Assembly (NCBI GenBank): GCA_017557425.1
Contig: JAFYYU010000011.1
Location: 1-64,000, forward strand
Source: Muribaculaceae bacterium
GTDB lineage: Bacteria; Bacteroidota; Bacteroidia; Bacteroidales; Muribaculaceae
Direction of reading: 5' to 3'
Length of the DNA stretch: 64,000 nt
Below the pieces are notes generated by a model. It was not told the origin of the DNA, searched no databases, and saw nothing but the letters and a program-made list of their open reading frames with translations. Both the position numbers and the translations under genes were made by a program. Below, one piece after another: positions 7,738 to 15,076 of the stretch (the first letter of the stretch is position 1; each line of letters opens with the position of its first letter).

Positions 7738-8913
7738 ATGGCTCAGAAGAGAGATTACTACGAGGTGCTGGGAGTGGACAAGAACGCCACTGCCGATGAC
7801 CTGAAGAAGGCCTACCGCAAGCTGGCCATCCAGTACCACCCCGACAAACAGCAAGGCAAGAGCGATGCCGAGAAAAAGGCGGCCGAGGAGAAATTCAAAG
7901 AGGCTGCCGAAGCCTATAACGTGCTCAGCGATCCCGACAAACGCGCCCGCTATGACCAGTTTGGTTTTGCCGGCGAGCAGATGGGTGGTGGCGGTTATGG
8001 CGGAGGCATGTCGATGGAAGACATCCTCAGGCAGTTCGGCGACCTGTTTGGCGGATTCGGCGGATTTGGCGGTTTCGGAGACTTCTTTGGCGGAGGAGGC
8101 AGCAGCCAGGCTCAGCGCGTGAAGCGCGGCACTGACCTGCGCGTGCGCGTCAAGATGAACCTCAACGAAATTGCCAAGGGCACCGAGAAGAAACTGCGCA
8201 TCCCGCGCATGAAGTCCTGTGACAGCTGCCACGGCACGGGTGCAAAGAACGGCACCGCGCTGGAGAACTGCCCCACCTGCGGTGGCACGGGTGTGGAAAC
8301 CCGCATGCAGCGCACGATGTTCGGCACCATGCAGACCCAAAGCGTGTGCCACACCTGTGGCGGCAACGGCAAGCGCATCAAGGAGACCTGCCCGCACTGC
8401 AGCGGCAAGGGACTTGTGCGCAAGGAGGACGTGGTGAGCATCAGCATCCCTGCCGGCGTGTCCGACGGCATGACATTGCGAATGGCCCGTCAAGGTAACG
8501 ACGCCCCTGGCGGCGGTGTGCCCGGCGACCTGCTCGTAGTTGTCGAGGAGGTGCGCGACGCACAGCTCACCCGCGACGGCAACGACCTGATATACAATCT
8601 GATGCTTGATATTCCCACGGCTGTGCTCGGCGGTAAGGTCGAGGTGCCCACCGTCGATGGCAAGGCCCGCGTGACCATCAAGCCCGGCACACAGCCCGGC
8701 AGCATCCTGCGTCTGCGCGGCAAGGGCCTGCCCTCACCCGAGCGCTACGGCACGGGCGACCTGCTCATCAACGTCATGGTGTATATGCCCGAGAAACTTA
8801 ACGACAAAGAGAAAGAGGCCATCACGATGTTGCAGAACAGCGGCGAACACGTCAAGCCCAGCGACAGCGACAAGAGCCGTATCTTCTCCCGCTTGAGACA
8901 TATATTTGACTAA
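7738..8913 (+). CDS. dnaJ: Chaperone DnaJ (Hsp40, type I)
   Basis: Co-chaperone that binds unfolded protein and stimulates DnaK ATPase. The 391 residues contain a J domain with HPD at 34-36, a Gly/Phe-rich linker (about 80-120), a zinc-binding domain with four CxxCxGxG motifs ([32 protein letters not shown]) and the C-terminal substrate domain. It forms a heat-shock pair with grpE. An RluA-type gene follows after three bases and is likely cotranscribed. Confidence 0.98.
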   Translation: MAQKRDYYEVLGVDKNATADDLKKAYRKLAIQYHPDKQQGKSDAEKKAAEEKFKEAAEAYNVLSDPDKRARYDQFGFAGEQMGGGGYGGGMSMEDILRQFGDLFGGFGGFGGFGDFFGGGGSSQAQRVKRGTDLRVRVKMNLNEIAKGTEKKLRIPRMKSCDSCHGTGAKNGTALENCPTCGGTGVETRMQRTMFGTMQTQSVCHTCGGNGKRIKETCPHCSGKGLVRKEDVVSISIPAGVSDGMTLRMARQGNDAPGGGVPGDLLVVVEEVRDAQLTRDGNDLIYNLMLDIPTAVLGGKVEVPTVDGKARVTIKPGTQPGSILRLRGKGLPSPERYGTGDLLINVMVYMPEKLNDKEKEAITMLQNSGEHVKPSDSDKSRIFSRLRHIFD

Positions 8914-8916
8914 GAA

Positions 8917-9834
8917 ATGGCCAATCGACGACATGACCACCGCGTGCCTCGCAATGACGACAAAGCCATTGTCCGTGAGGTGAAAGAGCCGGCCAAGCTG
9001 CTTGACTTTGTCATGCAGACTCTGGACGGCATCAGCCGCAACAAGGCAAAATCCATTCTGGCCCATGGCGGCGTCACCGTCGATGGCCAGGTGCAGTCTC
9101 ATGTCGATTTTCCGCTCGATGCAGGCAGCGTGGTGCAGATTCGCCGTCACGCGCAGCCTGCTTCGCTCAACAACCGATATTTCCGCATTGTCTATGAGGA
9201 CCAATGGCTCGTGGTCGTGGACAAGCAGCAAGGCGTGCTGTCGATGCCTGTTGGCGCCGGCAGTCTGAATATGAAGACATTGCTCGACCGCCATTTTGCC
9301 GAGACGCGCCAGCGTTGCACCGCCCATGTAGTACACCGCCTGGATGCCCGCACATCAGGACTCATGGTATATGCCAAGAGCGTTGACGTCCAGCAGCAGA
9401 TGACTGCCGACTGGCACAGCACCATCGTCGACCGCCGCTATGTCGCCGTGGTCGAGGGCGTGATGGAAGACCCCACCGGCAAGGTCGAGAGTTGGCTGCA
9501 TGATACTGACCGCATGGTGGTCGTGAGCAGCCCTGTGGATGACGGCGGCAAGTGGGCCGCCACCGAGTGGGAACTTGTCGAGCAGGCCCAGGACCGCGCT
9601 TTGCTGTTCCTGCACCTGCTCACGGGCCGAAAAAACCAGATCCGCGTCCACATGGCGGACATCGGACATCCCGTGGTGGGCGACGGCAAATACGGCCACC
9701 AGGATGACCCCGGCAGCCGCATGTGCCTACACGCCTTCCGTCTGGCGTTCCATCACCCGGTGACAGGCGAGGTAATGTCCTTTGAGACGCCTATCCCCTA
9801 CTTCTTCGGCACCGCACTTCACCGCAATTCCTAA
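8917..9834 (+). CDS. RluA-family 23S rRNA/tRNA pseudouridine synthase
   Basis: Converts specific uridines in structured RNA to pseudouridine. The 305 residues have an N-terminal S4-like RNA-binding domain (about 25-75, SRNKAKSILAHGGVTVDG) and an RluA catalytic domain with VVHRLDARTSGLMVYAKS, whose Asp is the catalytic residue, and GRKNQIRVHMADIGHPVVGD. The target site cannot be assigned from sequence. It starts three bases after dnaJ, so it may share heat-shock-linked transcription. A second, much longer RluA-type protein is encoded at 20647-22272. Confidence 0.93.
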   Translation: MANRRHDHRVPRNDDKAIVREVKEPAKLLDFVMQTLDGISRNKAKSILAHGGVTVDGQVQSHVDFPLDAGSVVQIRRHAQPASLNNRYFRIVYEDQWLVVVDKQQGVLSMPVGAGSLNMKTLLDRHFAETRQRCTAHVVHRLDARTSGLMVYAKSVDVQQQMTADWHSTIVDRRYVAVVEGVMEDPTGKVESWLHDTDRMVVVSSPVDDGGKWAATEWELVEQAQDRALLFLHLLTGRKNQIRVHMADIGHPVVGDGKYGHQDDPGSRMCLHAFRLAFHHPVTGEVMSFETPIPYFFGTALHRNS

Positions 9835-9853
9835 CACCTACTGAAATAACAAA

Positions 9854-9890
9854 TTTCCGGCCGACTGAGCATGTGTCAATCGGCCGGAAA
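9854..9890. terminator. Convergent-gene hairpin
   Basis: TTTCCGGCCGA (9854-9864) and TCGGCCGGAAA (9880-9890) form a perfect 11-bp stem between the rightward RluA gene and the leftward TPR gene; only A/T-rich flanks, no long T-run. Probably a bidirectional terminator. Confidence 0.7.
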
Positions 9891-9911
9891 CTATTTCGTT
9901 GTCGCCACAAC

Positions 9912-11588
9912 TTAGAACGGTAGTTCTTTGGGTGCGGACGGGTCGTCAGGCAGGTCGTCGTTTGCTGATGTGCCTTCGCCGCGTTGTTGACGCAGTTTCT
10001 TGATATATGCCAGCTCATTGATGGCGTAGTCGGCATTATCCTCCTCGTCGAGCATCCTGGTGAAGATTTCCTCGGCTTTGTCGAGCTGGTTGAAGTCGAT
10101 ATAGGCATAGCCGCGACGACGGCGCAGGAAATTGATCAAGTCCTTGATATTGTCGGGCAACTCGTCATCCTCGCTGAAATTGCGCTTCACCTCTTCCATG
10201 ACGCCCTCGGTATAGCTGAAGATGCGCATATCCTTGTTGCTGGCCATGGTGTTGACCAGTTCCATGGTGTGACGGATATTGCCGTCGGTAGCCATGAGAT
10301 CCAGATAGTAGAACGCCTGCTTAGACAGCCCCAACTTATTGTAGCAAAAGCCCAACTTATAGGCCGCTTCCATGAACACCTGCCTATGCTTGGCAGACAT
10401 CTCGAAGAAGTTCTCACGGAAACTGTTGAACACATTTTCCAGATGCAGGATGGCTTCATAATACCGTTCCGCATTAAACAGTTGCTGTCCCCAATACAGA
10501 TTATAGGCCACATCGGCGACGTTCACCTGATTGAGCATCTCCTGCTCCTCGGTCAAACTGCCCTCTTCCCGATTCTTGGCTTTGAGTTTGGCATCACTCC
10601 ACATGTAGTCAAATTCCTGCTGACGCTGCTTGTCGTCGCTGCGGTCCAGCGCGATAAGCATGCTCACGCTACGGGGTTGGCGCTCCTCGTTGCTCAACGA
10701 GTTCATGCGGCTGGCATTGCGCGGCACTTGAGTCAAGGTCACACGGGTGTAGATGCTGTGGTCGTCCTCGCCCTCGGCAGTGAGAGCGATGGTGAGCAGG
10801 CGCGGCTGCTCGTCGAGCCCCTGCTTGTAGTGGAGGTCCAGCATGGCATAGTCACGCGTGAGCCTTGCGTTTTTGCCTTCACCTTCGACCAATACACGGC
10901 GCAGGTCGTAGTTACGGATGGCTTGTTCGTCCTCGATGCGCTGCTGGCTGGTGACCGTGTTCACGGTCATGAACATCAGACGGCACTGCGGCAACGGCAT
11001 GACGGTCTCGAGCATTTGCCACAGGGGCAGCGTTCCCGTTCCCATGGCGATGCTGGCAGCGCTGCTGTCAAGCTGATGGCGCAGCTCCAGGCGGCGCAGC
11101 ATGAACATCTCGCGCTGGTGCTTGTAGAGTTCGCTCTCAAGGTCCAACGTGTCGTTATCCTTGGCCATGGACACCGCCTCATCAAAATCGTGGTTCCACT
11201 CCCGCTGGAAATGGAAGGCAGCCTTGAGTTCGTGCACGATCTCCTCGCTCTCCACCTTGTTGTTGAAGAAAGACAAGTGCACATCCACCTCGTTGGACTC
11301 ATGGTCCAGGGTGTAGCTATACTTGAAGAGGATATTGCCGTAGTTGCGCTCGTTGCACTTGGCGCGCACCAGATCCAGCTGACTCATTGGCGCTGTTGCC
11401 ATCGAGGGATAGGTCACCTCCACGCAATCGTCCTGCTTGCGGATGGCTGCGACAAAACGGGCGGCTTGGAACTCAAAGCTATAAAGCGTGGTATTATTTT
11501 CTGTTTCAGTGCTATACTGGCAATTATAATCCTTGAGAAACTGTTCAAAGTCAGCTGATGCAGATGCTTTTTTCTTCCTGATGCGCAT
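9912..11588 (-). CDS. TPR-repeat protein of unknown function
   Basis: 558 residues from the ATG at 11586-11588 (MRIRKKKASASADFEQF). An upstream in-frame extension would run through the promoter and the neighbouring gene, so I reject it. There is no signal peptide, so it is probably cytosolic. Residues 15-170 form an alpha/beta region resembling YbjN/chaperone-like folds, the middle is unassigned, and residues about 400-530 carry tetratricopeptide-like helices (YYEAILHLENVF, AAYKLGFCYNKLGLSKQAFYYL, AYIDFNQLDKAEEIF). An acidic, Pro-rich tail closes the protein. A tandem sigma-54-like element lies about 50 bases upstream. The function is not recognised; a scaffold or stress-related role would be a guess. 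Confidence 0.8.
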   Translation of the reverse strand: MRIRKKKASASADFEQFLKDYNCQYSTETENNTTLYSFEFQAARFVAAIRKQDDCVEVTYPSMATAPMSQLDLVRAKCNERNYGNILFKYSYTLDHESNEVDVHLSFFNNKVESEEIVHELKAAFHFQREWNHDFDEAVSMAKDNDTLDLESELYKHQREMFMLRRLELRHQLDSSAASIAMGTGTLPLWQMLETVMPLPQCRLMFMTVNTVTSQQRIEDEQAIRNYDLRRVLVEGEGKNARLTRDYAMLDLHYKQGLDEQPRLLTIALTAEGEDDHSIYTRVTLTQVPRNASRMNSLSNEERQPRSVSMLIALDRSDDKQRQQEFDYMWSDAKLKAKNREEGSLTEEQEMLNQVNVADVAYNLYWGQQLFNAERYYEAILHLENVFNSFRENFFEMSAKHRQVFMEAAYKLGFCYNKLGLSKQAFYYLDLMATDGNIRHTMELVNTMASNKDMRIFSYTEGVMEEVKRNFSEDDELPDNIKDLINFLRRRRGYAYIDFNQLDKAEEIFTRMLDEEDNADYAINELAYIKKLRQQRGEGTSANDDLPDDPSAPKELPF

Positions 11589-11641
11589 AGTGGTAAATGT
11601 GTTTAACGGGTGTAAAATGGGTGTAAAATGTACAAGAACAT

Positions 11642-11677
11642 TGCAATTATCGTGCCAATATCCAATTATCGTGCCAA
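11642..11677 (-). promoter_or_regulatory. Tandem sigma-54-type promoter elements upstream of the TPR gene
   Basis: On the - strand two 19-base units each begin TTGGCACGATAATTG. The downstream unit continues CA, giving TGGCACG, four bases, TTGCA, an exact match to the sigma-54 (-24/-12) consensus. The upstream unit has TTGGA at the -12 position and overlaps the stop codon of the binding-protein gene. Transcription from the good copy would begin about 40-45 bases before the TPR ATG. Confidence 0.7.
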
Positions 11678-12514
11678 GGTGGGGAACGTGCCACCAAAGT
11701 AACGACGCTGCAGGCCCAGATAGGCTGCCGTGTCCAGTTTCACCTGATTGTGCCAACGGTTGAGGCTGTCACACAGTCCCTGACGGTTCTTGGCCACCAT
11801 CCAGGACTGGAACTGCGACAGGCTGATAGCCACCGAGCGGTCGATATTGGGCAGGCGGGCGGCCATCGCACGGGCGATGGAGCGGTTGACCACGGCATAA
11901 CGTATCTCTCCCGCCGACACCATCATGATGAGTTGCTCGGGACCATAGAGTTCATCGACATGGACATAGATAGTATCGCCGATCTCGCGGCTCAGGCTGG
12001 CAATGCGGCCGATCATGGGTGACCCCTTGACTACCCACACCGTGTCACCCGCCAAATCCAGCTGGGAATGGATGGCCTGGCTGCCACGGCGCTGCACGAG
12101 CACCTGCTGGTCGATGTAGATGGGCTCGGTGAAGGCAAACCTGGATGTGTCGCGTGCCGTCATGGGGAACTGCGCCACCAGCACGTCATAGCGTCCCTCG
12201 TCAAGCCCCGCCAGGGCTTTCTCGAGCGTCACAACGGGATGGAACTTCACGTGACAGCCCACACTGTCGGCAATCATGCGCAAGAGGTCATAGTTGTAGC
12301 CACCCAGCGTGTCATCATAGGTATAATAGGTCACCGGGGAGTACTCGATGGCAATGTCGAGCGTGTCGCCGCCGCTGGGACGCTCGCCGGGAGCCTCCAC
12401 AGGCTTGTCACACATGCTCAATGCGACCATGCATGCCACCACTATTGCAAGCAGTAGCATGTAAAGTATCATCTGTCCACGCTTAGAGGATTGTTGTTGT
12501 CTCATCATTGCCAT
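11666..12514 (-). CDS. Transporter substrate-binding-domain protein (SBP_bac_3 type)
   Basis: Periplasmic solute-binding-type protein of 282 residues. An N-terminal hydrophobic segment (about 15-35, ILYMLLLAIVVACMVALSM) is followed by Cys, so it is either a membrane anchor or a poor lipobox (SMC). The rest fits the two-lobed amino-acid-binding fold found in SBP_bac_3 and in the N-domain of MltF: YNYDLLRMIADSVGC, then GRYDVLVAQFPMT and FAFTEPIYIDQQVLVQR. No permease, ATPase or lytic domain is adjacent, so it may be a sensor or an orphan binding protein. Three Met codons occur in the first four positions; I kept the first. Confidence 0.75.
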   Translation of the reverse strand: MAMMRQQQSSKRGQMILYMLLLAIVVACMVALSMCDKPVEAPGERPSGGDTLDIAIEYSPVTYYTYDDTLGGYNYDLLRMIADSVGCHVKFHPVVTLEKALAGLDEGRYDVLVAQFPMTARDTSRFAFTEPIYIDQQVLVQRRGSQAIHSQLDLAGDTVWVVKGSPMIGRIASLSREIGDTIYVHVDELYGPEQLIMMVSAGEIRYAVVNRSIARAMAARLPNIDRSVAISLSQFQSWMVAKNRQGLCDSLNRWHNQVKLDTAAYLGLQRRYFGGTFPTLAR

Positions 12515-12531
12515 CTACGATAATTAGAGTG

Positions 12532-12539
12532 CAAAATTA
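12532..12539 (-). promoter_or_regulatory. Promoter -7 element for the binding-protein gene
   Basis: TAATTTTG followed by C on the - strand, 17 bases before the ATG at 12514. Confidence 0.6.
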
Positions 12540-12564
12540 CTATTTTCTGCCCACATATACAATA

Positions 12565-12592
12565 CCGCCAACCTCATGAATGGGGCTGGCGG
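12565..12592 (-). terminator. Hairpin after the aminotransferase gene
   Basis: CCGCCAGCCCC and GAGGTTGGCGG form an 11-bp stem on the - strand about 25 bases after the stop, with a short AT-rich tail (TATTGTATA). Confidence 0.6.
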
Positions 12593-12618
12593 CAAATTAT
12601 CTCTGTTTTAGTAAAACC

Positions 12619-13812
12619 TTAACGGGCGTTGTAGGCCTCAAGGGCTTTCTCGAGGATCACCAGGGCGCGCTTCAGGTCTTCGATCTTGAGCACATAGGCC
12701 ATGCGCACCTCGTTCTTGCCGAGGCCCTTAGTGGCATAGAAACCGCTGGCTGGCGCCACCATCACGGTCTCTCCCTCGTAGTTGAACTCCTCAAGGCACC
12801 AGCGGCAGAAGTCGTCAATGTCCTCGACCGGCAGGCGGCTCACGGTGTAGAACGCACCCATGGGCATCGGGCAGAAGACACCGGGAATCTTGTTCAGACC
12901 CTCCACCAGGCAATTGCGGCGGGCGATGTACTCGTCATAGACGCCCTTGTGGTAAGCCTGGGGAGCGTCAAGCGATGCCTCAGCAACAATCTGTCCGATC
13001 AGGGGAGGGCTCAGGCGGGCCTGGGCCAACTTCATGGCAGCGGCGCGCACTTCCTTGTTGCGGGTGATGAAGGCACCGATGCGGATGCCACACTCGCTGT
13101 AGCGCTTCGACACGCTGTCAATCATGATGACGTTGTTCTCGATGCCCTCAAGGTGCATGGCGCTGGTATAGGGAGCATCGCTATAGATGAACTCGCGGTA
13201 AACCTCGTCGGCAAACAGGAACAGGTCATATTTCTTCACCAGGTCACGCAGGCGCATCAGTTCCTCGCGGGTGTAGAGCGTGCCGGTGGGGTTGTTGGGG
13301 TTGCAGATCATGATGGCACGGGTGTGCTCGTTGATCACTTTCTCAAACTCCTCGACAGGAGGCAGGGCAAAACCGTCCTCGATGTGGGTGGTGATAGGAC
13401 GCACCTTGGCACCGGTCTCGCAGGCAAATCCCATGTAGTTGGCATAGGTGGGCTCGGGGATAATCACTTCGTCACCGGGATTCAGGCACACCATGAAGGC
13501 CATCTGAACGGCCTCACTGCCACCACAGGTAACAATGATATCGTCAACACTCAAATTGATGTCGTAGCGTTTGTAGTAACCCACCAGTTTCTCCAGATAG
13601 CTGGGATAACCCTGTGAGGGGCTGTATTCCAGCACCTTGCGGTCCACGTGCTTGAGAGCCTCCAAGCCCTCCTCGGGGGTATGCAGGTCAGGCTGACCGA
13701 TGTTGAGGTGATACACTTTGATACCGCGTTTCTTGGCGTCGGCGGCAAACGGGGCCAGCTTGCGGATGGGCGAAGCGGGCATGTCAATGCTGCGTTGTGA
13801 AAGCTTAGGCAT
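12619..13812 (-). CDS. PLP-dependent aminotransferase, class I/II
   Basis: Fold-type I aminotransferase of 397 residues related to aspartate/aromatic aminotransferases of the AspC/PatA type. Visible marks are NIGQPDLHTPE near the N-terminus, CGGSEAVQMAF, NPNNPTGTLYTREEL, the FADEVYREFIY segment and the PLP-binding lysine in SVSKRYSECGIRIG. Cytosolic. It is a single-gene unit with its own promoter and a terminator. The amino-acid specificity cannot be told from sequence. Confidence 0.92.
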   Translation of the reverse strand: MPKLSQRSIDMPASPIRKLAPFAADAKKRGIKVYHLNIGQPDLHTPEEGLEALKHVDRKVLEYSPSQGYPSYLEKLVGYYKRYDINLSVDDIIVTCGGSEAVQMAFMVCLNPGDEVIIPEPTYANYMGFACETGAKVRPITTHIEDGFALPPVEEFEKVINEHTRAIMICNPNNPTGTLYTREELMRLRDLVKKYDLFLFADEVYREFIYSDAPYTSAMHLEGIENNVIMIDSVSKRYSECGIRIGAFITRNKEVRAAAMKLAQARLSPPLIGQIVAEASLDAPQAYHKGVYDEYIARRNCLVEGLNKIPGVFCPMPMGAFYTVSRLPVEDIDDFCRWCLEEFNYEGETVMVAPASGFYATKGLGKNEVRMAYVLKIEDLKRALVILEKALEAYNAR

Positions 13813-13870
13813 AATTCTGTTTTCTTGTTATTATTTGATAATGATATTTGAAGTCATCTATTTCGGACTG

Positions 13871-13900
13871 CAAAATTACACTTTTTTTTTCAATCAACAA
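13871..13900 (-). promoter_or_regulatory. Promoter for the aminotransferase gene
   Basis: On the - strand TTG (13898-13900), 19 bases, TAATTTTG (13871-13878), then C. Leader of about 53 bases. Confidence 0.65.
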
Positions 13901-13999
13901 ATACGACCTCCAGACAATGGTCTCCAATAGACAATTTCTCGAACTATGTTAAAGTTGTGTTAAAATGGGGGGGTAACTGTGAATTTATATTTATTTGTA

Positions 14000-14007
14000 T
14001 ATCTTTG
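14000..14007 (+). promoter_or_regulatory. Promoter -7 element for the 313-residue secreted protein
   Basis: TATCTTTG followed by C, about 43 bases ahead of the ATG at 14050. The -33 region is AT-rich without a clear TTG. Confidence 0.6.
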
Positions 14008-14049
14008 CGATGAAACACAATTTCTATAACCGATTAATCATTTACTGAT

Positions 14050-14991
14050 ATGAAAAAGACATTACTTATCACGTTATTGGCCCTACTGAGCATGACCCAA
14101 GCAGTGGCTCAGGGTTATTGGTGGGATAATGAATACGAAAGTTATTTGCCTATTTCTCGCGAAGGCGTTAAGTGGGTTAACGAGAAGGTTATCATCAATC
14201 ATGGCGACACTACTCGCCATTATTACATCTATGAATTTTCAGGTAAGGATAGTGTCGGGTCCAATCCCATGAATTGGCACTTAGATAATGCCCTATACTA
14301 TTATACAGGAAATAATCTGGATACGGAGCAAGACAGTTTAATTGCGGGTATCAGTGATAATTACCCATATCTCTTGGAGGTGTCCTTTTTTAGGAACCAT
14401 GCCTATGATGCAGTAGAAGCCGAAGGAAGAAACATGATTGACCTTCCCATGTACACAAATGGTGGCACGAGAACACTATATCGTTTCCTTAAGTATGGTG
14501 ACGTATGGAATCTAATAGATTACTTTCTTAGTTATCAAGAATTTTCACACGATTATCATGGTACGGAGATATTCCTAACAAGAGAGAATTTTATTGAAGT
14601 GGATTCATTAGTTATTGAGGGGATCAACTGTAGTCGCTATGCTTATTTAGGAGAGGATGGTGAACCTTTGGCCTATATTGTCGAGGGCATCGGTTTCGAC
14701 AGTTACGAAATGGGTGACCTATTGACGCCGTTTACCAAGAAGCCAGACCCTGATGCCGACTATCAAGAATGGTGCGGCCTGTGCCACGTGGTGAAGGACG
14801 GACAGATCATCTACAAGGGCATGCGCTACGACCCAGGCAACATGACGGGCATCGACGAGGTGGTGGCTGAGAAGCGGCCACGTCAGTATGACGACAACTA
14901 CTACAACCTGATGGGCCAGCCCGTGGGCAAAACGCTGCCGACCTCCCCCGGCATCTACATCCACCACGGCCAGAAAATCGTGGTCAGGTAA
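14050..14991 (+). CDS. Secreted protein of unknown function with a type IX-like C-terminal tail
   Basis: 313 residues with a clean signal peptide (LLITLLALLSMTQAVAQ). The body is unassigned, rich in Tyr, Asp and Asn, and has no recognisable catalytic motif. The end NYYNLMGQPVGK followed by PGIYIHHGQKIVVR resembles the type A sorting tail of type IX secretion substrates. Base composition changes sharply inside the gene: the first about 650 bases are AT-rich, the last about 240 bases are GC-rich like the neighbours. It stands alone with its own promoter and a strong hairpin downstream. The body may have been acquired and fused to a resident C-terminal cassette. Confidence 0.75.
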   Translation: MKKTLLITLLALLSMTQAVAQGYWWDNEYESYLPISREGVKWVNEKVIINHGDTTRHYYIYEFSGKDSVGSNPMNWHLDNALYYYTGNNLDTEQDSLIAGISDNYPYLLEVSFFRNHAYDAVEAEGRNMIDLPMYTNGGTRTLYRFLKYGDVWNLIDYFLSYQEFSHDYHGTEIFLTRENFIEVDSLVIEGINCSRYAYLGEDGEPLAYIVEGIGFDSYEMGDLLTPFTKKPDPDADYQEWCGLCHVVKDGQIIYKGMRYDPGNMTGIDEVVAEKRPRQYDDNYYNLMGQPVGKTLPTSPGIYIHHGQKIVVR

Positions 14992-15013
14992 TTTACTGAA
15001 TGACCGAATAGAG

Positions 15014-15054
15014 TTATCGGGGCTCAAGCACCTGTCGTGCCTGAGCCCCGATAA
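15014..15054. terminator. Long convergent hairpin
   Basis: TTATCGGGGCTCAAGCAC (15014-15031) pairs with GTGCCTGAGCCCCGATAA (15037-15054) with one mismatch. It lies between convergent genes. There is no T-run, so it may act by structure alone. Confidence 0.7.
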
Positions 15055-15076
15055 GCGAATGTGATACTGTCACTTT

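Noticed and set aside
9984-11558. A 524-codon open frame on the + strand
   Set aside because: It is the antisense shadow of the TPR-protein gene; its product is Leu/Val/His-rich without domains, while the - strand frame has coherent TPR features and a promoter.
12580-13617. A 345-codon + strand open frame
   Set aside because: Antisense to the aminotransferase gene; no domain and no start context.
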